From NCBI GenBank assembly GCA_029938465.1, contig JAOZUW010000011.1, positions 1 through 36,803 on the forward strand: a stretch of 36,803 nucleotides of DNA, read 5' to 3'. Below the pieces are notes generated by a model. The model was not told where the DNA came from. It ran no database searches and saw only the letters and a list, made by a program, of their open reading frames with translations. Positions within the stretch are counted from its first letter, which is position 1, and the number at the start of each line of letters is the position of its first letter. Source of the DNA: Bacteroidales bacterium (GTDB taxonomy: Bacteria > Bacteroidota > Bacteroidia > Bacteroidales > UBA12170). The position numbers were made by a program, and so were the translations under genes. Below are positions 1-7,840 of the stretch, one piece after another.

Positions 1-1
1 T

Positions 2-585
2 AATAAACAATGGGAACAAGAAATACTAAAATATACAAATGAAGAAAGAACAAAGCGAGGACTTTTAGCACTAGAGTGGAATGAAGAGCTTAGTTATGCT
101 GCGCGTTACCATGCTAAAGATATGGCTGAAAACAATTATTTCAGTCATGAATCATACAATAGAATAAACAAGACCGTTGCAAGAGCAAATATTTTGTTCA
201 AATATGAGGCAAGAGAGTTTTTAAACCCGCAGCATACTACTGTATTCGAGGACTTTAAAAATTCGACAACGAAGTAGTTGAGCAAAAGATTGCTCATTTT
301 TCTGAAAATCCTTCAATTTTGCAACGGTCTTTAAACTCAAAACAATTTCAAAGGCTAGGTGATGTGTTTGAGAGAATAGAATTATTTGTTTTATTTCCTT
401 TTTTAGCTGAGAATATTTCTACTGGAAGGAATTCTGCAAAGTTTACAGTTAAGGCTTGGATGAAAAGTCCGTCTCATAGAAAGAACATCTTGAGTAAAAA
501 GTACACCCAAATAGGTGTGGGTTATTATTATTCAAAGAATTCAGAATACGGTTATTATTGGGTGCAGGACTTTGGTGGATACTAA
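2..585 (+). pseudogene. CAP-domain (SCP/YkwD-like) protein, 5'-truncated and frameshifted
   Basis: The frame from base 2 reads NEERTKRGLLALEWNEEL, then a run with AARYHAKDMAENNYFSHES, typical of the N-terminal half of the CAP (cysteine-rich secretory/YkwD) fold. It stops at 275-277. The second half continues in another frame up to 585, with LAENISTG, a WMKSPSHRKNIL block and a final YWVQDFGGY, the classic CAP C-terminal motifs. The two halves join at the A5 run at 257-261: one extra A would give an uninterrupted product. So this is either a real frameshift or a one-base sequencing/assembly error. The Met at 319 is internal and not a real start. CAP proteins are usually secreted, but the N-terminus and any signal peptide lie outside the window. 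The function of bacterial CAP proteins is mostly unknown. The gene ends one base before the convergent DUF1343 gene. Confidence 0.8.
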
Positions 586-586
586 A

Positions 587-1741
587 TTAATATATCAAAT
601 AGGGCTTCCTTTTATTTTTAAAATCATCAAGATCTTTTTCCCAACTCTTTCGTATCTCTGTTTCAGTCCAACCATTTTTTATTTGTTTTCTTAATTCAGT
701 TGTGCCAGCTAGTTTTTCAAAGAAGGGATTAAAGAAATTTTCTTTATCTGTGTATTTGTCATAAAATTCTAATAGATAGCTTAAGTTTATTTGATAAGGT
801 TTGTTTTGTATTTGATGGTATTTTTCATGTAAATCTAAACCAAAGCATTTTTGATTTTCAAATTTCGGATGCTTACTCACTCCAGCTATACTTTTTGGAG
901 TAAAAGAGAAATTATTATTGGGATATTGTGGGTCTCCAATTACTTGAAAAGGGAAGTTAGTGCCTCGTCCAATACTGATTTTTGTACCTTCGAATAAGCA
1001 TAATGAAGGGTATAAGTAAATGGATTGAAAGTTAGGTAAATTTGGAGAGGGTTTAATAGGAAGTTTATAAACGCTTTCGCGATTATAGTTTTTAATTTTA
1101 ATAATTTTTAAATCGCATTTTTCTTCGTTTTCTAACCATTTTTCGCCATTAATCATCAATGCTAGCTCTGCATCGCTCATGCCATATACAATAGGTATTG
1201 GCAATAAACCCACAAAAGACTGTTGTTCCATTTGCAGAACAGGGCCATCAATATAGTGAATGTTTGGGTTAGGGCGATCGAGAATAATTAGTGGAATGTT
1301 GTTTTCGGCACAAGCCTGCATCACATATGTCATTGTAGAGATATAGGTGTAAAAACGTGCTCCAACACCTTGCAGATCAAAAATCATTATTTCTACACCA
1401 TGAAGTTGATCTTTGGAAGGTTTTTTATTGCTGCCATAAAGGCTAATCACTTCTAATTGAGTTTTTTTATCTATTCCATCTTTAATATGTGCTCCAGCTT
1501 CGGCTTTTCCTCTAAAGCCATGCTCGGGTGCAAATACCCTCACAATATCTATGTTTAGTTTTATTAAGCTATCAACGAGGTGAGTATGCTTAATCAAACT
1601 ACTGGCATTTGCTACAATTCCTATTTTTTTATTTTTTATTAATGAAATATACTCTTGGGTTTGATATGCACCAGGGAGTAGTTGTGCCGAAAGGTTTCCA
1701 AATAATAGAAAAAAGATAATGAAGGATAATATATTTTTCAC
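587..1741 (-). CDS. DUF1343 / NamZ-like exo-beta-N-acetylmuramidase, secreted
   Basis: This 384-residue protein starts with a signal peptide (MKNILSFIIFFLLFGNLSAQ). The rest shows the DUF1343 pattern: KKIGIVANASS near residue 37, FAPEHGFRG, the block FDLQGVGARFYTYIS, LDRPNP, then a C-terminal half with SPNLPNFQSIYLYPS and FEGTKISIGRGT. The Bacillus subtilis family member NamZ removes non-reducing terminal MurNAc from peptidoglycan fragments, so a role in cell-wall turnover or muropeptide recovery outside the inner membrane is likely. The assignment to DUF1343 is firm; the exact substrate is inferred from the family. The start ATG follows an AT-rich stretch with a TATTTTTG box on this strand (1755-1762). 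It is tail-to-tail with the CAP gene and divergent from the LolC/E-type permease. Confidence 0.85.
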   Translation of the reverse strand: MKNILSFIIFFLLFGNLSAQLLPGAYQTQEYISLIKNKKIGIVANASSLIKHTHLVDSLIKLNIDIVRVFAPEHGFRGKAEAGAHIKDGIDKKTQLEVISLYGSNKKPSKDQLHGVEIMIFDLQGVGARFYTYISTMTYVMQACAENNIPLIILDRPNPNIHYIDGPVLQMEQQSFVGLLPIPIVYGMSDAELALMINGEKWLENEEKCDLKIIKIKNYNRESVYKLPIKPSPNLPNFQSIYLYPSLCLFEGTKISIGRGTNFPFQVIGDPQYPNNNFSFTPKSIAGVSKHPKFENQKCFGLDLHEKYHQIQNKPYQINLSYLLEFYDKYTDKENFFNPFFEKLAGTTELRKQIKNGWTETEIRKSWEKDLDDFKNKRKPYLIY

Positions 1742-1754
1742 TTATAGTTTTTTA

Positions 1755-1762
1755 CAAAAATA
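1755..1762 (-). promoter_or_regulatory. Candidate -7 box for the DUF1343 gene
   Basis: TATTTTTG on the minus strand fits the Bacteroidota -7 consensus TAnnTTTG and lies 14 bases before the ATG. No TTG is found at the usual 19-base spacing, so support is modest. Confidence 0.3.
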
Positions 1763-1809
1763 CGTTTTCTTTTAGAATTGTAAAATAACGATTAATTCCT
1801 CTTAATTAT

Positions 1810-1817
1810 TAACTTTG
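1810..1817 (+). promoter_or_regulatory. Candidate -7 box for the LolC/E-type gene
   Basis: TAACTTTG matches TAnnTTTG and lies 30 bases before the ATG at 1848. There is no TTG at the preferred spacing upstream, so only half of the consensus is present. Confidence 0.4.
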
Positions 1818-1847
1818 TAGAATAATGTTTTATAGATTCCTTTTTTG

Positions 1848-3089
1848 ATGAATATGAAAAAATTTCCTTTTGAAATGTTTGTAGCAGGTCGTATTATTCG
1901 TGCTGGCAAGGGAAGCTTTTCAGGTCCAATCATACTTATTTCTATTATCAGTTTAGTATTAGGTTTATCTGTTATGATTCTCTCAGTAGTAGTGCTTACA
2001 GGTTTTAAAAAGGAAATTAGCGAAAAAGTTAGTGGTTTTACAGGTCATATTCATATTACTAAATATGATATGAGCCGCTCTCTAGAATTACCTCCTATTA
2101 TTTTGGATAGTCTTGATATTGATGGGATTAAAGCTGTGAAAGGGGTGAGGCATGTGCAGGAGTTTATATCTAAAGCTGCTATTTTAAGAACTGATGATGA
2201 GATTCATGGATTAATGGTTAAGGGTGTGAATGCTCATTTTGATACTTCTTTTTATCATCAAAACTTATGGAAAGGTAGAATGCCTTTTTTTAATGCACCT
2301 GAGAAAACCAATGAAATATTGCTGTCAAAGACTATAGCCAATTTACTTAAGCTAGATCTTAATGACAGGTTGAAAATATACTTTGTAAACAATGAAACAG
2401 GGCAAATAAAAGGAAGGCGATGGGAGATAGTAGGTATTTATCATACAAGTGTTGAGGAATTTGATAAGCAGTTGCTTATAGCTGATATTCGTCATTTGCA
2501 AAAGATTAATCACTGGGAAAATAATCAAGTGAGTGGTTTAGAGATTTTTGTTGAGGATTTTAGTGAAATGGAACAAGTGGAAGCAGAAATATATGAAGAT
2601 ATTCCCTACGATTTTTCTACGGAGAATGTAAAGGAAAGATATCCTCAGATTTTTGATTGGTTGCAATTACAGGATATGAACGTAATAGTTATTTTAGTAT
2701 TGATTATTTTGGTAGCCACAGTAAGTATGATTTCAACATTATTAGTGCTTATATTGGAGCGCACACAAATGATAGGTGTAATGAAGGCTCTTGGGGCTCG
2801 TACCAGTTTGATGCGTAGAATATTTCTTGTACAAGCTGTATATATAATTGGTCTGGGACTATTTTTTGGAAATATGTTAGGAATAGGATTGGCTCTTTTA
2901 CAAAAATATTTTGGTTTTCTTAAACTCGATGCAGGTACTTACTATATGTCGGTTGTGCCTATAAACCTCGATTTTTGGCCTATCTTAATCATTAATTTGG
3001 CCACTTTGTTCTTAGTGATGATCTTTATGTTGGTTCCTGTTTGGGTGGTTTCTCGTATTTCTCCTGTAAAAGCCATTCGTTTTGACTAA
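1848..3089 (+). CDS. LolC/LolE-type ABC transporter permease (FtsX-like)
   Basis: This is a 413-residue inner-membrane protein with the LolC/E layout. TM1 lies at about residues 22-52 after a basic stretch. A long periplasmic domain follows at about 55-270 (MacB-like core; SGFTGHIHITKYD, EILLSKTIANLLKL). Three TM segments form the C-terminal FtsX domain, with the hallmark LILERTQMIGVMKALGA. In the Lol system such permeases pair with LolD ATPase to release lipoproteins from the inner membrane to LolA; Bacteroidota often have one LolC/E-type subunit. No LolD is in view. The open frame extends to a TTG at 1845, but the ATG at 1848 (or 1854, in frame) is a better start. It converges on the DUF58 gene with 24 bases between stop codons. 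Confidence 0.85.
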   Translation: MNMKKFPFEMFVAGRIIRAGKGSFSGPIILISIISLVLGLSVMILSVVVLTGFKKEISEKVSGFTGHIHITKYDMSRSLELPPIILDSLDIDGIKAVKGVRHVQEFISKAAILRTDDEIHGLMVKGVNAHFDTSFYHQNLWKGRMPFFNAPEKTNEILLSKTIANLLKLDLNDRLKIYFVNNETGQIKGRRWEIVGIYHTSVEEFDKQLLIADIRHLQKINHWENNQVSGLEIFVEDFSEMEQVEAEIYEDIPYDFSTENVKERYPQIFDWLQLQDMNVIVILVLIILVATVSMISTLLVLILERTQMIGVMKALGARTSLMRRIFLVQAVYIIGLGLFFGNMLGIGLALLQKYFGFLKLDAGTYYMSVVPINLDFWPILIINLATLFLVMIFMLVPVWVVSRISPVKAIRFD

Positions 3090-3092
3090 TAC

Positions 3093-3111
3093 ATACTACG
3101 GAATGTGGTAT
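3093..3111. terminator. Weak hairpin between convergent genes
   Basis: A 7-bp stem (ATACTAC with GTGGTAT, one G-T pair) and a 5-base GGAAT loop sit between the stop codons of the LolC/E-type permease and the DUF58 gene. The T-run on the plus strand begins about 10 bases later, so as an intrinsic terminator it is weak, though its position fits a bidirectional one. Confidence 0.35.
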
Positions 3112-3113
3112 TA

Positions 3114-4046
3114 TTAATACATTTTTTTTCGTTTGCTTAAGAAGGGAAATAAGATTTGATCAAAACCTTTTTGGATATCTGTAGCTATTAAATCAATTTT
3201 ATATTGAGCACTTTTTAGTTTTAAGAGTTCAGTAAAGCTTTTCATTTGTTTTTGATACTCTTCTTTCACTTCGTTGGATTGTAGTTTAATCTCTGTGCCG
3301 CTTTCTAAATCAATGAAACGTCTGGGACGATGATCAAAATCAAAATCAAGCTCTGATTTTTTATCAAATACATGAAACAATATCACCTCATGTTTATTAT
3401 GCTTTAGATGTCGTAAAGCATCAAAAAAAGCGTCCATATTGTTGATGTTTTCTAACATGTCACTAAAAACAATGATTAGGCTTCTTTTGTGTAAGGTGTT
3501 TGCAAGGGTATGCAATGCTTCTGCAGCGTTGGTTTTTTGTTTCGGCACTATTTTTTTATTGATTTGGTCGCTGAGTAATTGATAAAGGTGGTTGATGTGG
3601 TTGCTGTTTGATTTAGTATCAGTATGAATATCAATTTTTTGCGAAAAGCAACTTAGGCCAACCGCATCTCTTTGCTTTTTTAAGATATTTATTAAAGCGG
3701 CTGCTGCAATAATGGAAAAGGATAGTTTGTTTTGATTCTCTAGATCGAATTTTTTTACCTCAGGATAGAACATAGATGAAGAAGTATCCATAACAATCCT
3801 ACACCTAAGATTGGTTTCTTCTTCATAGCGTTTTACAAACAATTTATCAGTTCTGCCGTAGAGTTTCCAATCAATATGTTTTATTGATTCTCCTGAATTA
3901 TACAGTCTGTGTTCAGCAAATTCCACTGAAAAGCCATGGAAAGGACTTTTGTGTAAGCCTGTGATAAAGCCTTCAACAACTTGTTTAGCAAGTAATTCAA
4001 GAGTGCTAAATTTTTCTATTTGCTGTCTGTCAATTTCAAAATTCAT
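3114..4046 (-). CDS. DUF58 / von Willebrand A-like domain protein
   Basis: This 310-residue soluble protein carries the DUF58 signature GESIKHIDWKLYGRTDKLFV followed by KRYEEET. A vWA-like fold comes next, with the metal-site motif DTSSSM (about residue 87) and a later VFSDMLEN block. The length is usual for the short cytoplasmic DUF58 proteins of Bacteroidota. These normally sit beside a MoxR-type AAA+ ATPase and BatA/B proteins, where they are thought to assist metal insertion or assembly of membrane complexes. No MoxR or Bat gene is present here, so this copy is an orphan in this window. It lies 122 bases downstream of trxA on the same strand. The family call is firm; the role is not known. 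Confidence 0.85.
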   Translation of the reverse strand: MNFEIDRQQIEKFSTLELLAKQVVEGFITGLHKSPFHGFSVEFAEHRLYNSGESIKHIDWKLYGRTDKLFVKRYEEETNLRCRIVMDTSSSMFYPEVKKFDLENQNKLSFSIIAAAALINILKKQRDAVGLSCFSQKIDIHTDTKSNSNHINHLYQLLSDQINKKIVPKQKTNAAEALHTLANTLHKRSLIIVFSDMLENINNMDAFFDALRHLKHNKHEVILFHVFDKKSELDFDFDHRPRRFIDLESGTEIKLQSNEVKEEYQKQMKSFTELLKLKSAQYKIDLIATDIQKGFDQILFPFLSKRKKMY

Positions 4047-4168
4047 AGGCTTTGCCTTTAAGGTTCTTATGATCTCGCTGGAAACAAAAGAAAAAAGCCA
4101 CCATATACCAGATTATTCTAGTACAGGCAGCTGATGTTTCTAAATTTTTTATAGAATTATTTTCCCTT

Positions 4169-4486
4169 TTAAAGGAGAGGCTCAACTTTTCCAACCAAAA
4201 CTTGCTTAGGAACAGCGCCTACTTGTTTATCAACTACTTCACCATTCTTAAAGAAAAGGATAGTAGGGATATTTCTAATTCCGTACTTAGCTGCAACACC
4301 AGGGTTGTTGTCTACATCTACTTTTCCAACTATAATTGTGTCTTTATAGTCTTCGCCAATTTCGTTAACTATGGGACCTACCATACGACAAGGACCACAC
4401 CAAACTGCCCAGAAATCTACAATTACTGGCTTGTCTGATTTTAATACCAATTCTTCAAAATTGGCGTCTGTTATTTCTAATGCCAT
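4169..4486 (-). CDS. trxA: Thioredoxin
   Basis: This 105-residue single-domain thioredoxin has the active site WCGPC at residues 29-33 after VIVDFWAV. It keeps the buried Asp (D24), the DVDNNPGVAAKYGIRNIPT segment with the cis-proline, and LFFKNGEVV. It would reduce disulfides of cytoplasmic proteins, using thioredoxin reductase and NADPH. The length and absence of a signal peptide point to a housekeeping cytoplasmic enzyme. It stands between the DUF438/hemerythrin gene (121 bases upstream) and DUF58 (122 bases downstream), all leftward, and probably has its own promoter: a TATCTTTG box lies at 4515-4522. Confidence 0.95.
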   Translation of the reverse strand: MALEITDANFEELVLKSDKPVIVDFWAVWCGPCRMVGPIVNEIGEDYKDTIIVGKVDVDNNPGVAAKYGIRNIPTILFFKNGEVVDKQVGAVPKQVLVGKVEPLL

Positions 4487-4514
4487 CTTAATATGTGTTT
4501 TATTTTTCTAGCGC

Positions 4515-4522
4515 CAAAGATA
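4515..4522 (-). promoter_or_regulatory. Candidate -7 box for trxA
   Basis: TATCTTTG on the minus strand is a good TAnnTTTG match 28 bases before the thioredoxin ATG. No TTG at the expected spacing was found. Confidence 0.4.
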
Positions 4523-4607
4523 TACTTTTTAGATAAGCAGATAGTCTTGTGTTGAAATTTTTTTTAATCGATAATAAATTGCGTTTACTGATTGATATTA
4601 GGGATCT

Positions 4608-5801
4608 TTATTCCCAGTCTAAAAGCCTTTGATCACCTGTGAGACTTTGAATCTCGCTTATTTCTTGTGACACTTCTAAAGTTCCTCTAAATAGGCCATT
4701 TTCATCTCGAACAGCAAAATATTGGATTAGAATAAAATGAGGTCCCATATGAATCCAAAAAGAGGCCTTGTCTTTTTCTCCAGCTCGAAAAGAATCTACT
4801 ATTTTTTCTACAATATGTACACTGTCAGGTGGGTGACAATTGTGAACATCACGACCCAAAACAGCGTTGGTGCGTGGAAAGATCCTATGTTTTGGGGTAG
4901 AATAGTATTGTACTATATTGTTTTCATCAACATAGGTAAGGTCGACAGGGAGGTGATTGAAAATCAGTTTTATTTGCTCAGGAAGTATTGATCCTGTTCC
5001 TAAATCAACAGTATTAAGCTGAGTTTTATTTATTTGGGGCTTCATTTCTTTCTTTGAAGCTTGTATAAAAGGAAATTCAAAATCAACAGATGAACTCCAA
5101 AGGTTTTCGAGTTTGTTTTCTTGAATAGTGTCTAGCATTTCTGGATATAGGATTTCTTCATCTCTAAATTTGATAGCCATTATTCTAAAGCTAATATCGC
5201 CAGCTAAACGATTAAGTTTTATTAAATCCTGTTCTTTTTCTTTTAATAGCTCAATAATCTTTTTTAAATCACGACGAATATCATCATGAAAAGCCCACAT
5301 CATTTGAACGCAACGATATTGCTTCCATTCTTGCTCAATTAATGGGAAAAGAACATTCTCTTTAATGGTATAAATATGCATAAAAGGGAGTAGTTTTTCA
5401 TAGGCCAATCGTAGACTCTCTGTGCTAGTTAGTTTCTTATTTTTATTGTATTCTTTTAATTGAACTCCTGCTGACTTAAGCAGTTCTGCCGCTTTTTCAG
5501 TATTCTTAATTAAATACCAAAGGAAATCTTTTTCTTTTGGCTTTGATTGCTTGAAATCTTTGATGGGTTTAAAAACAAGATTCAATAATTTATTGATAAC
5601 AATTTTTAAATCTTCGAGGGGAATATCTTCTTGCATTAGTTTATCCACTGCCTGAATAATATCTGAAGGAATTAGTTTATCAATTTGTTCAGCATATTTT
5701 TTGTACAAGAAACTCACCTTTTTTTTGTCAGTCAATAAAGCATAACTGAGCTCGATTAGCATGTTTATTCTGTTAATATGATGATGTGTAAAATCCGACA
5801 T
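4608..5801 (-). CDS. DUF438 - hemerythrin (HHE) - PAS protein
   Basis: This 397-residue cytoplasmic protein has three modules. Residues ~10-80 match DUF438 (ELSYALLTDKKKVSFLYKKY then PSDIIQAVDKLMQEDIPLED). Residues ~125-235 form a hemerythrin-like bundle with spaced His/Glu ligands (FMHIYTIKENVLFPLIEQE, WAFHDDIRRD, RDEEILYPEML). Residues ~270-390 form a PAS-like domain (LPVDLTYVDENNIVQYYSTP, VLGRDVHNCHPPDS). Proteins of this build are widespread in anaerobes and are presumed to sense or react with O2, NO or another redox cue through the di-iron site and PAS ligand; no output domain is visible. The gene is 57 bases downstream of the small Cys/His-rich membrane peptide on the same strand. The domain calls are firm; the function is inferred. 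Confidence 0.85.
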   Translation of the reverse strand: MSDFTHHHINRINMLIELSYALLTDKKKVSFLYKKYAEQIDKLIPSDIIQAVDKLMQEDIPLEDLKIVINKLLNLVFKPIKDFKQSKPKEKDFLWYLIKNTEKAAELLKSAGVQLKEYNKNKKLTSTESLRLAYEKLLPFMHIYTIKENVLFPLIEQEWKQYRCVQMMWAFHDDIRRDLKKIIELLKEKEQDLIKLNRLAGDISFRIMAIKFRDEEILYPEMLDTIQENKLENLWSSSVDFEFPFIQASKKEMKPQINKTQLNTVDLGTGSILPEQIKLIFNHLPVDLTYVDENNIVQYYSTPKHRIFPRTNAVLGRDVHNCHPPDSVHIVEKIVDSFRAGEKDKASFWIHMGPHFILIQYFAVRDENGLFRGTLEVSQEISEIQSLTGDQRLLDWE

Positions 5802-5824
5802 AGTTTTAGTGTTTTGATTTTTTT

Positions 5825-5832
5825 CAAAAGTA
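5825..5832 (-). promoter_or_regulatory. Candidate -7 box for the DUF438/HHE gene
   Basis: TACTTTTG on the minus strand, 23 bases before the ATG, fits TAnnTTTG. There is no matching TTG upstream at 19 bases. If used, this gene would have its own promoter apart from the small membrane gene. Confidence 0.35.
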
Positions 5833-5858
5833 CAAAATACTATGGAATATAGGTGATT

Positions 5859-6089
5859 TTAGTGATGGTGACCTACAGCATCTTTTCCGTGATGTTCTTC
5901 GAAATTTTCGCAAACATACCCAGGATTCTTTTCGCAAGTGCAGCCCAGGCTAGTGCCATCACTTGTCTCAATATCAGAACTGCAGGTTTTGGTAAAAACA
6001 GCGCCTTTAATAAAAAACATTTTTATACCTATAAGCGCTATTGCAGCACCTACTAAAACTACAGAGATTAAAATAAGTTTTAAAACCAT
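5859..6089 (-). CDS. Small Cys/His-rich single-span membrane protein
   Basis: This 76-residue protein has one hydrophobic segment at residues ~2-28 (LILISVVLVGAAIALIGIKM), then KGAVFTKTCSSD. Four Cys follow (TCSS, GCTCEK, VCENFEE), and the tail is rich in His (HHGKDAVGHHH). The order 'TM, short basic stretch, F-x-K/N-T-C' resembles short conserved Bacteroidota proteins annotated only as 'membrane or secreted protein'. Four Cys plus five His in the last ~45 residues suggest metal or haem-iron handling or redox activity at the membrane; this is inference. The codon usage looks normal and a TATTTTTG box precedes it (6110-6117), so I believe it is expressed. It is upstream of the hemerythrin-domain gene, which supports a redox or metal theme. 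Confidence 0.7.
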   Translation of the reverse strand: MVLKLILISVVLVGAAIALIGIKMFFIKGAVFTKTCSSDIETSDGTSLGCTCEKNPGYVCENFEEHHGKDAVGHHH

Positions 6090-6109
6090 TGTTTTTAATA
6101 TTTAGGGCA

Positions 6110-6117
6110 CAAAAATA
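6110..6117 (-). promoter_or_regulatory. Candidate -7 box for the Cys/His-rich membrane gene
   Basis: TATTTTTG on the minus strand, 20 bases before the ATG, matches TAnnTTTG. The upstream TTG is absent at the usual spacing. Confidence 0.3.
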
Positions 6118-6224
6118 CTATTTTTTAATGATTGCTTTCATCTTTTAATGAAATTATTTATTAAATTTTACTTTCTGTTTTTCTTTCTGTAAGCAAGTCT
6201 CATTGTAGAACTGAGATGGCAGTT

Positions 6225-6974
6225 TTATAGGCGAGAAAATTCTGACAAAATAATACTGCAAGCTATAGCGGCATTTAGTGATTCTGCTTTAGAATGTTTA
6301 CTCTTAGGTATATAAATGGCTTGGGTAATCAAATCCTGAATCTCAGGAGAAATACCTTTCGATTCATTGCCAATAATAATGAAACTACTTTTCTTTAAAG
6401 GAAGTTTGTAAATATTTTTCCCAGAAAGTAAACTACCATATACATGATGCGTTTTTTGATGTGCTTTTAATAATGAAACTAAATTGGTATAAAACAGAGG
6501 TATACGAAAAACTGATCCCATTGATGATTGTATAACCTTTGAATTGTATGCATCAGCAGTTTCTTTGGAGCAAACAATTTTTTGTATTCCATACCAGTCT
6601 GCTGTGCGAATAATAGTGCCTAGATTTCCTGGATCTTGTATAGTGTCTAAAACGAGTACCAAATCATCTTTTTGTATAGAGAAATCTTGTTCTTTAGGCA
6701 ATTCAGCAACAGCTATCACCTGATTAGAAGTGCTAAAGTTACTTATTTTTTGGAGTTCACGATCGGAAATCTCTCTAAATATAGGCAATTGAGTATGATC
6801 TGTATTTGCGGCTCCCCATTCTTTAGTGGCGGCTATAAGTTTGATATTCATTTGAGAACGAATCAATTCTTCCACCATCTTAATACCTTCTACAATAAAA
6901 GCCTGGTATTTTTTACGACCATGGCTTTTTTTCAGAGCATTAATCAGTTTTATTTCAGCTTTTGTTATTTGCAT
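6225..6974 (-). CDS. TrmH/SpoU-family RNA 2'-O-methyltransferase
   Basis: This 249-residue protein has an N-terminal substrate-binding region (INALKKSHGRKKYQAFIVEG, residues ~10-30) and a C-terminal SPOUT domain. The domain shows all three SpoU motifs: LDTIQDPGNLGTIIRTADW (~109-127), IIIGNESKGIS (~198-209) and IPKSKHSKAESLNAAIA (~220-236). It would transfer a methyl group from S-adenosylmethionine to a ribose 2'-OH in rRNA or tRNA, acting as a dimer with a trefoil knot. It is close to RlmB/TsnR-type enzymes, but the exact target nucleotide cannot be read from sequence. It lies just downstream of the terminator of the ribosomal operon, on the same strand, and may get some read-through. Confidence 0.9.
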   Translation of the reverse strand: MQITKAEIKLINALKKSHGRKKYQAFIVEGIKMVEELIRSQMNIKLIAATKEWGAANTDHTQLPIFREISDRELQKISNFSTSNQVIAVAELPKEQDFSIQKDDLVLVLDTIQDPGNLGTIIRTADWYGIQKIVCSKETADAYNSKVIQSSMGSVFRIPLFYTNLVSLLKAHQKTHHVYGSLLSGKNIYKLPLKKSSFIIIGNESKGISPEIQDLITQAIYIPKSKHSKAESLNAAIACSIILSEFSRL

Positions 6975-6990
6975 AGTGTTGGCAAGATAT

Positions 6991-7021
6991 AAAAAAACCC
7001 GCTTCTTTGAAGAAACGGGTT
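6991..7021 (-). terminator. Intrinsic terminator of rpsF-rpsR-rplI
   Basis: The arms AACCCG and CGGGTT (6996-7001, 7016-7021) enclose TTCTT-TG-AAGAA, giving a long stem with one mismatch. On the minus strand it is followed by seven Ts (6991-6997 read as A on plus). It lies about 35 bases past the rplI stop codon and before the methyltransferase ATG. Confidence 0.85.
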
Positions 7022-7055
7022 CCTATTTCTGATCAGGTTTTATCCTTTTCGGTAT

Positions 7056-7505
7056 TTATTCAGCAATTACTTCAAAACTGAAGTCAGCTTTGATGTCTTT
7101 GTATAATTGAATACTTGCTTTGTATGTACCAACTTCTTTAATAGTTTCACCTTCAATGGTGATAGCTTTACGATCTACATCGTAGTTGTGTTGCTCTTTA
7201 ATAGCGTCTGCTAATTGAATAACATTTACCGAACCAAAGATTTTTCCACTTGTTGCAGCTTTTGCTCCAATTTTAAGAGTAAGACCATTTAGTAATTTAG
7301 CTCTATCAGTAGCTTCATTTCTAATCTTCTCTTCTTTAAAAGCTTTTTGCTTTAAGTTTTCGGCCAAGATCTTCTTGTTTTTCTCGTTAGCAACTATAGC
7401 AAATCCTTTAGGGATTAGAAAGTTACGAGCATATCCTGACTTTACTGTTACTTCATCGTTAGCATAACCCAAGTTAGCTACGTCTTTTTTTAATATAATA
7501 TTCAT
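7056..7505 (-). CDS. rplI: 50S ribosomal protein L9
   Basis: This 149-residue protein has the L9 N-terminal domain MNIILKKDVANLGYANDEV...VKSGYARNFLIPKGFA, which binds domain V of 23S rRNA. A long helix (residues ~45-75) and the C-terminal domain with NVIQLADAI and DRKAITI follow. The length is that of typical L9. It is the last gene of the rpsF-rpsR-rplI operon, 13 bases after rpsR, and is followed by a strong terminator. A clear AAGGAGG precedes the ATG by 7 bases, which is unusual in Bacteroidota. Confidence 0.97.
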   Translation of the reverse strand: MNIILKKDVANLGYANDEVTVKSGYARNFLIPKGFAIVANEKNKKILAENLKQKAFKEEKIRNEATDRAKLLNGLTLKIGAKAATSGKIFGSVNVIQLADAIKEQHNYDVDRKAITIEGETIKEVGTYKASIQLYKDIKADFSFEVIAE

Positions 7506-7512
7506 AATACTG

Positions 7513-7519
7513 CCTCCTT
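7513..7519 (-). promoter_or_regulatory. Strong Shine-Dalgarno of rplI
   Basis: AAGGAGG on the minus strand is a perfect anti-SD complement 7 bases before the rplI ATG, and it touches the rpsR stop codon. Most genes in this window have no such site, as is known for Bacteroidota. Confidence 0.7.
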
Positions 7520-7785
7520 TATTTTAATAAATCACCTACGTAAGGCATTAATGCTAAATGACGAGCTCTTTTTACTGCTTGAGCTACTTTTTTCTGAAAT
7601 TTGGTAGAAGTACCAGTTAAACGACGAGGTAATATTTTACCTTGTTCGTTGACGAATTTCAAAAGAAAGTTTGCGTCTTTGTAATCAATATATTTAATAC
7701 CGCTTTTCTTGAAGCGACAGTATTTCTTTTTCTTAGTATCTACCGCTATCGGGGTAAGATATTTAATATCTGTATTTTGTGCCAT
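7519..7785 (-). CDS. rpsR: 30S ribosomal protein S18
   Basis: This 88-residue protein has the S18 core: [39 protein letters not shown] and [21 protein letters not shown]18 pairs with S6 on the platform of the 30S subunit. The gene lies between rpsF and rplI, the standard order. A 55-base gap with a hairpin separates it from rpsF. Confidence 0.97.
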   Translation of the reverse strand: MAQNTDIKYLTPIAVDTKKKKYCRFKKSGIKYIDYKDANFLLKFVNEQGKILPRRLTGTSTKFQKKVAQAVKRARHLALMPYVGDLLK

Positions 7786-7803
7786 TTTTTTTGTTTTGGG
7801 GCC

Positions 7804-7829
7804 TGTTCTTAAAATGTTTTAAGAATGGG
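7804..7829 (-). other. Hairpin in the rpsF-rpsR spacer
   Basis: TTCTTAAAA and TTTTAAGAA form a perfect 9-bp stem around a 2-base loop within the transcribed spacer between rpsF and rpsR, with further C-G pairing outside two mismatches. It is not followed by a T-run on the minus strand, so it is not an obvious terminator. It may be an mRNA processing or stability element. Confidence 0.45.
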
Positions 7830-7840
7830 CAATTGATAAA

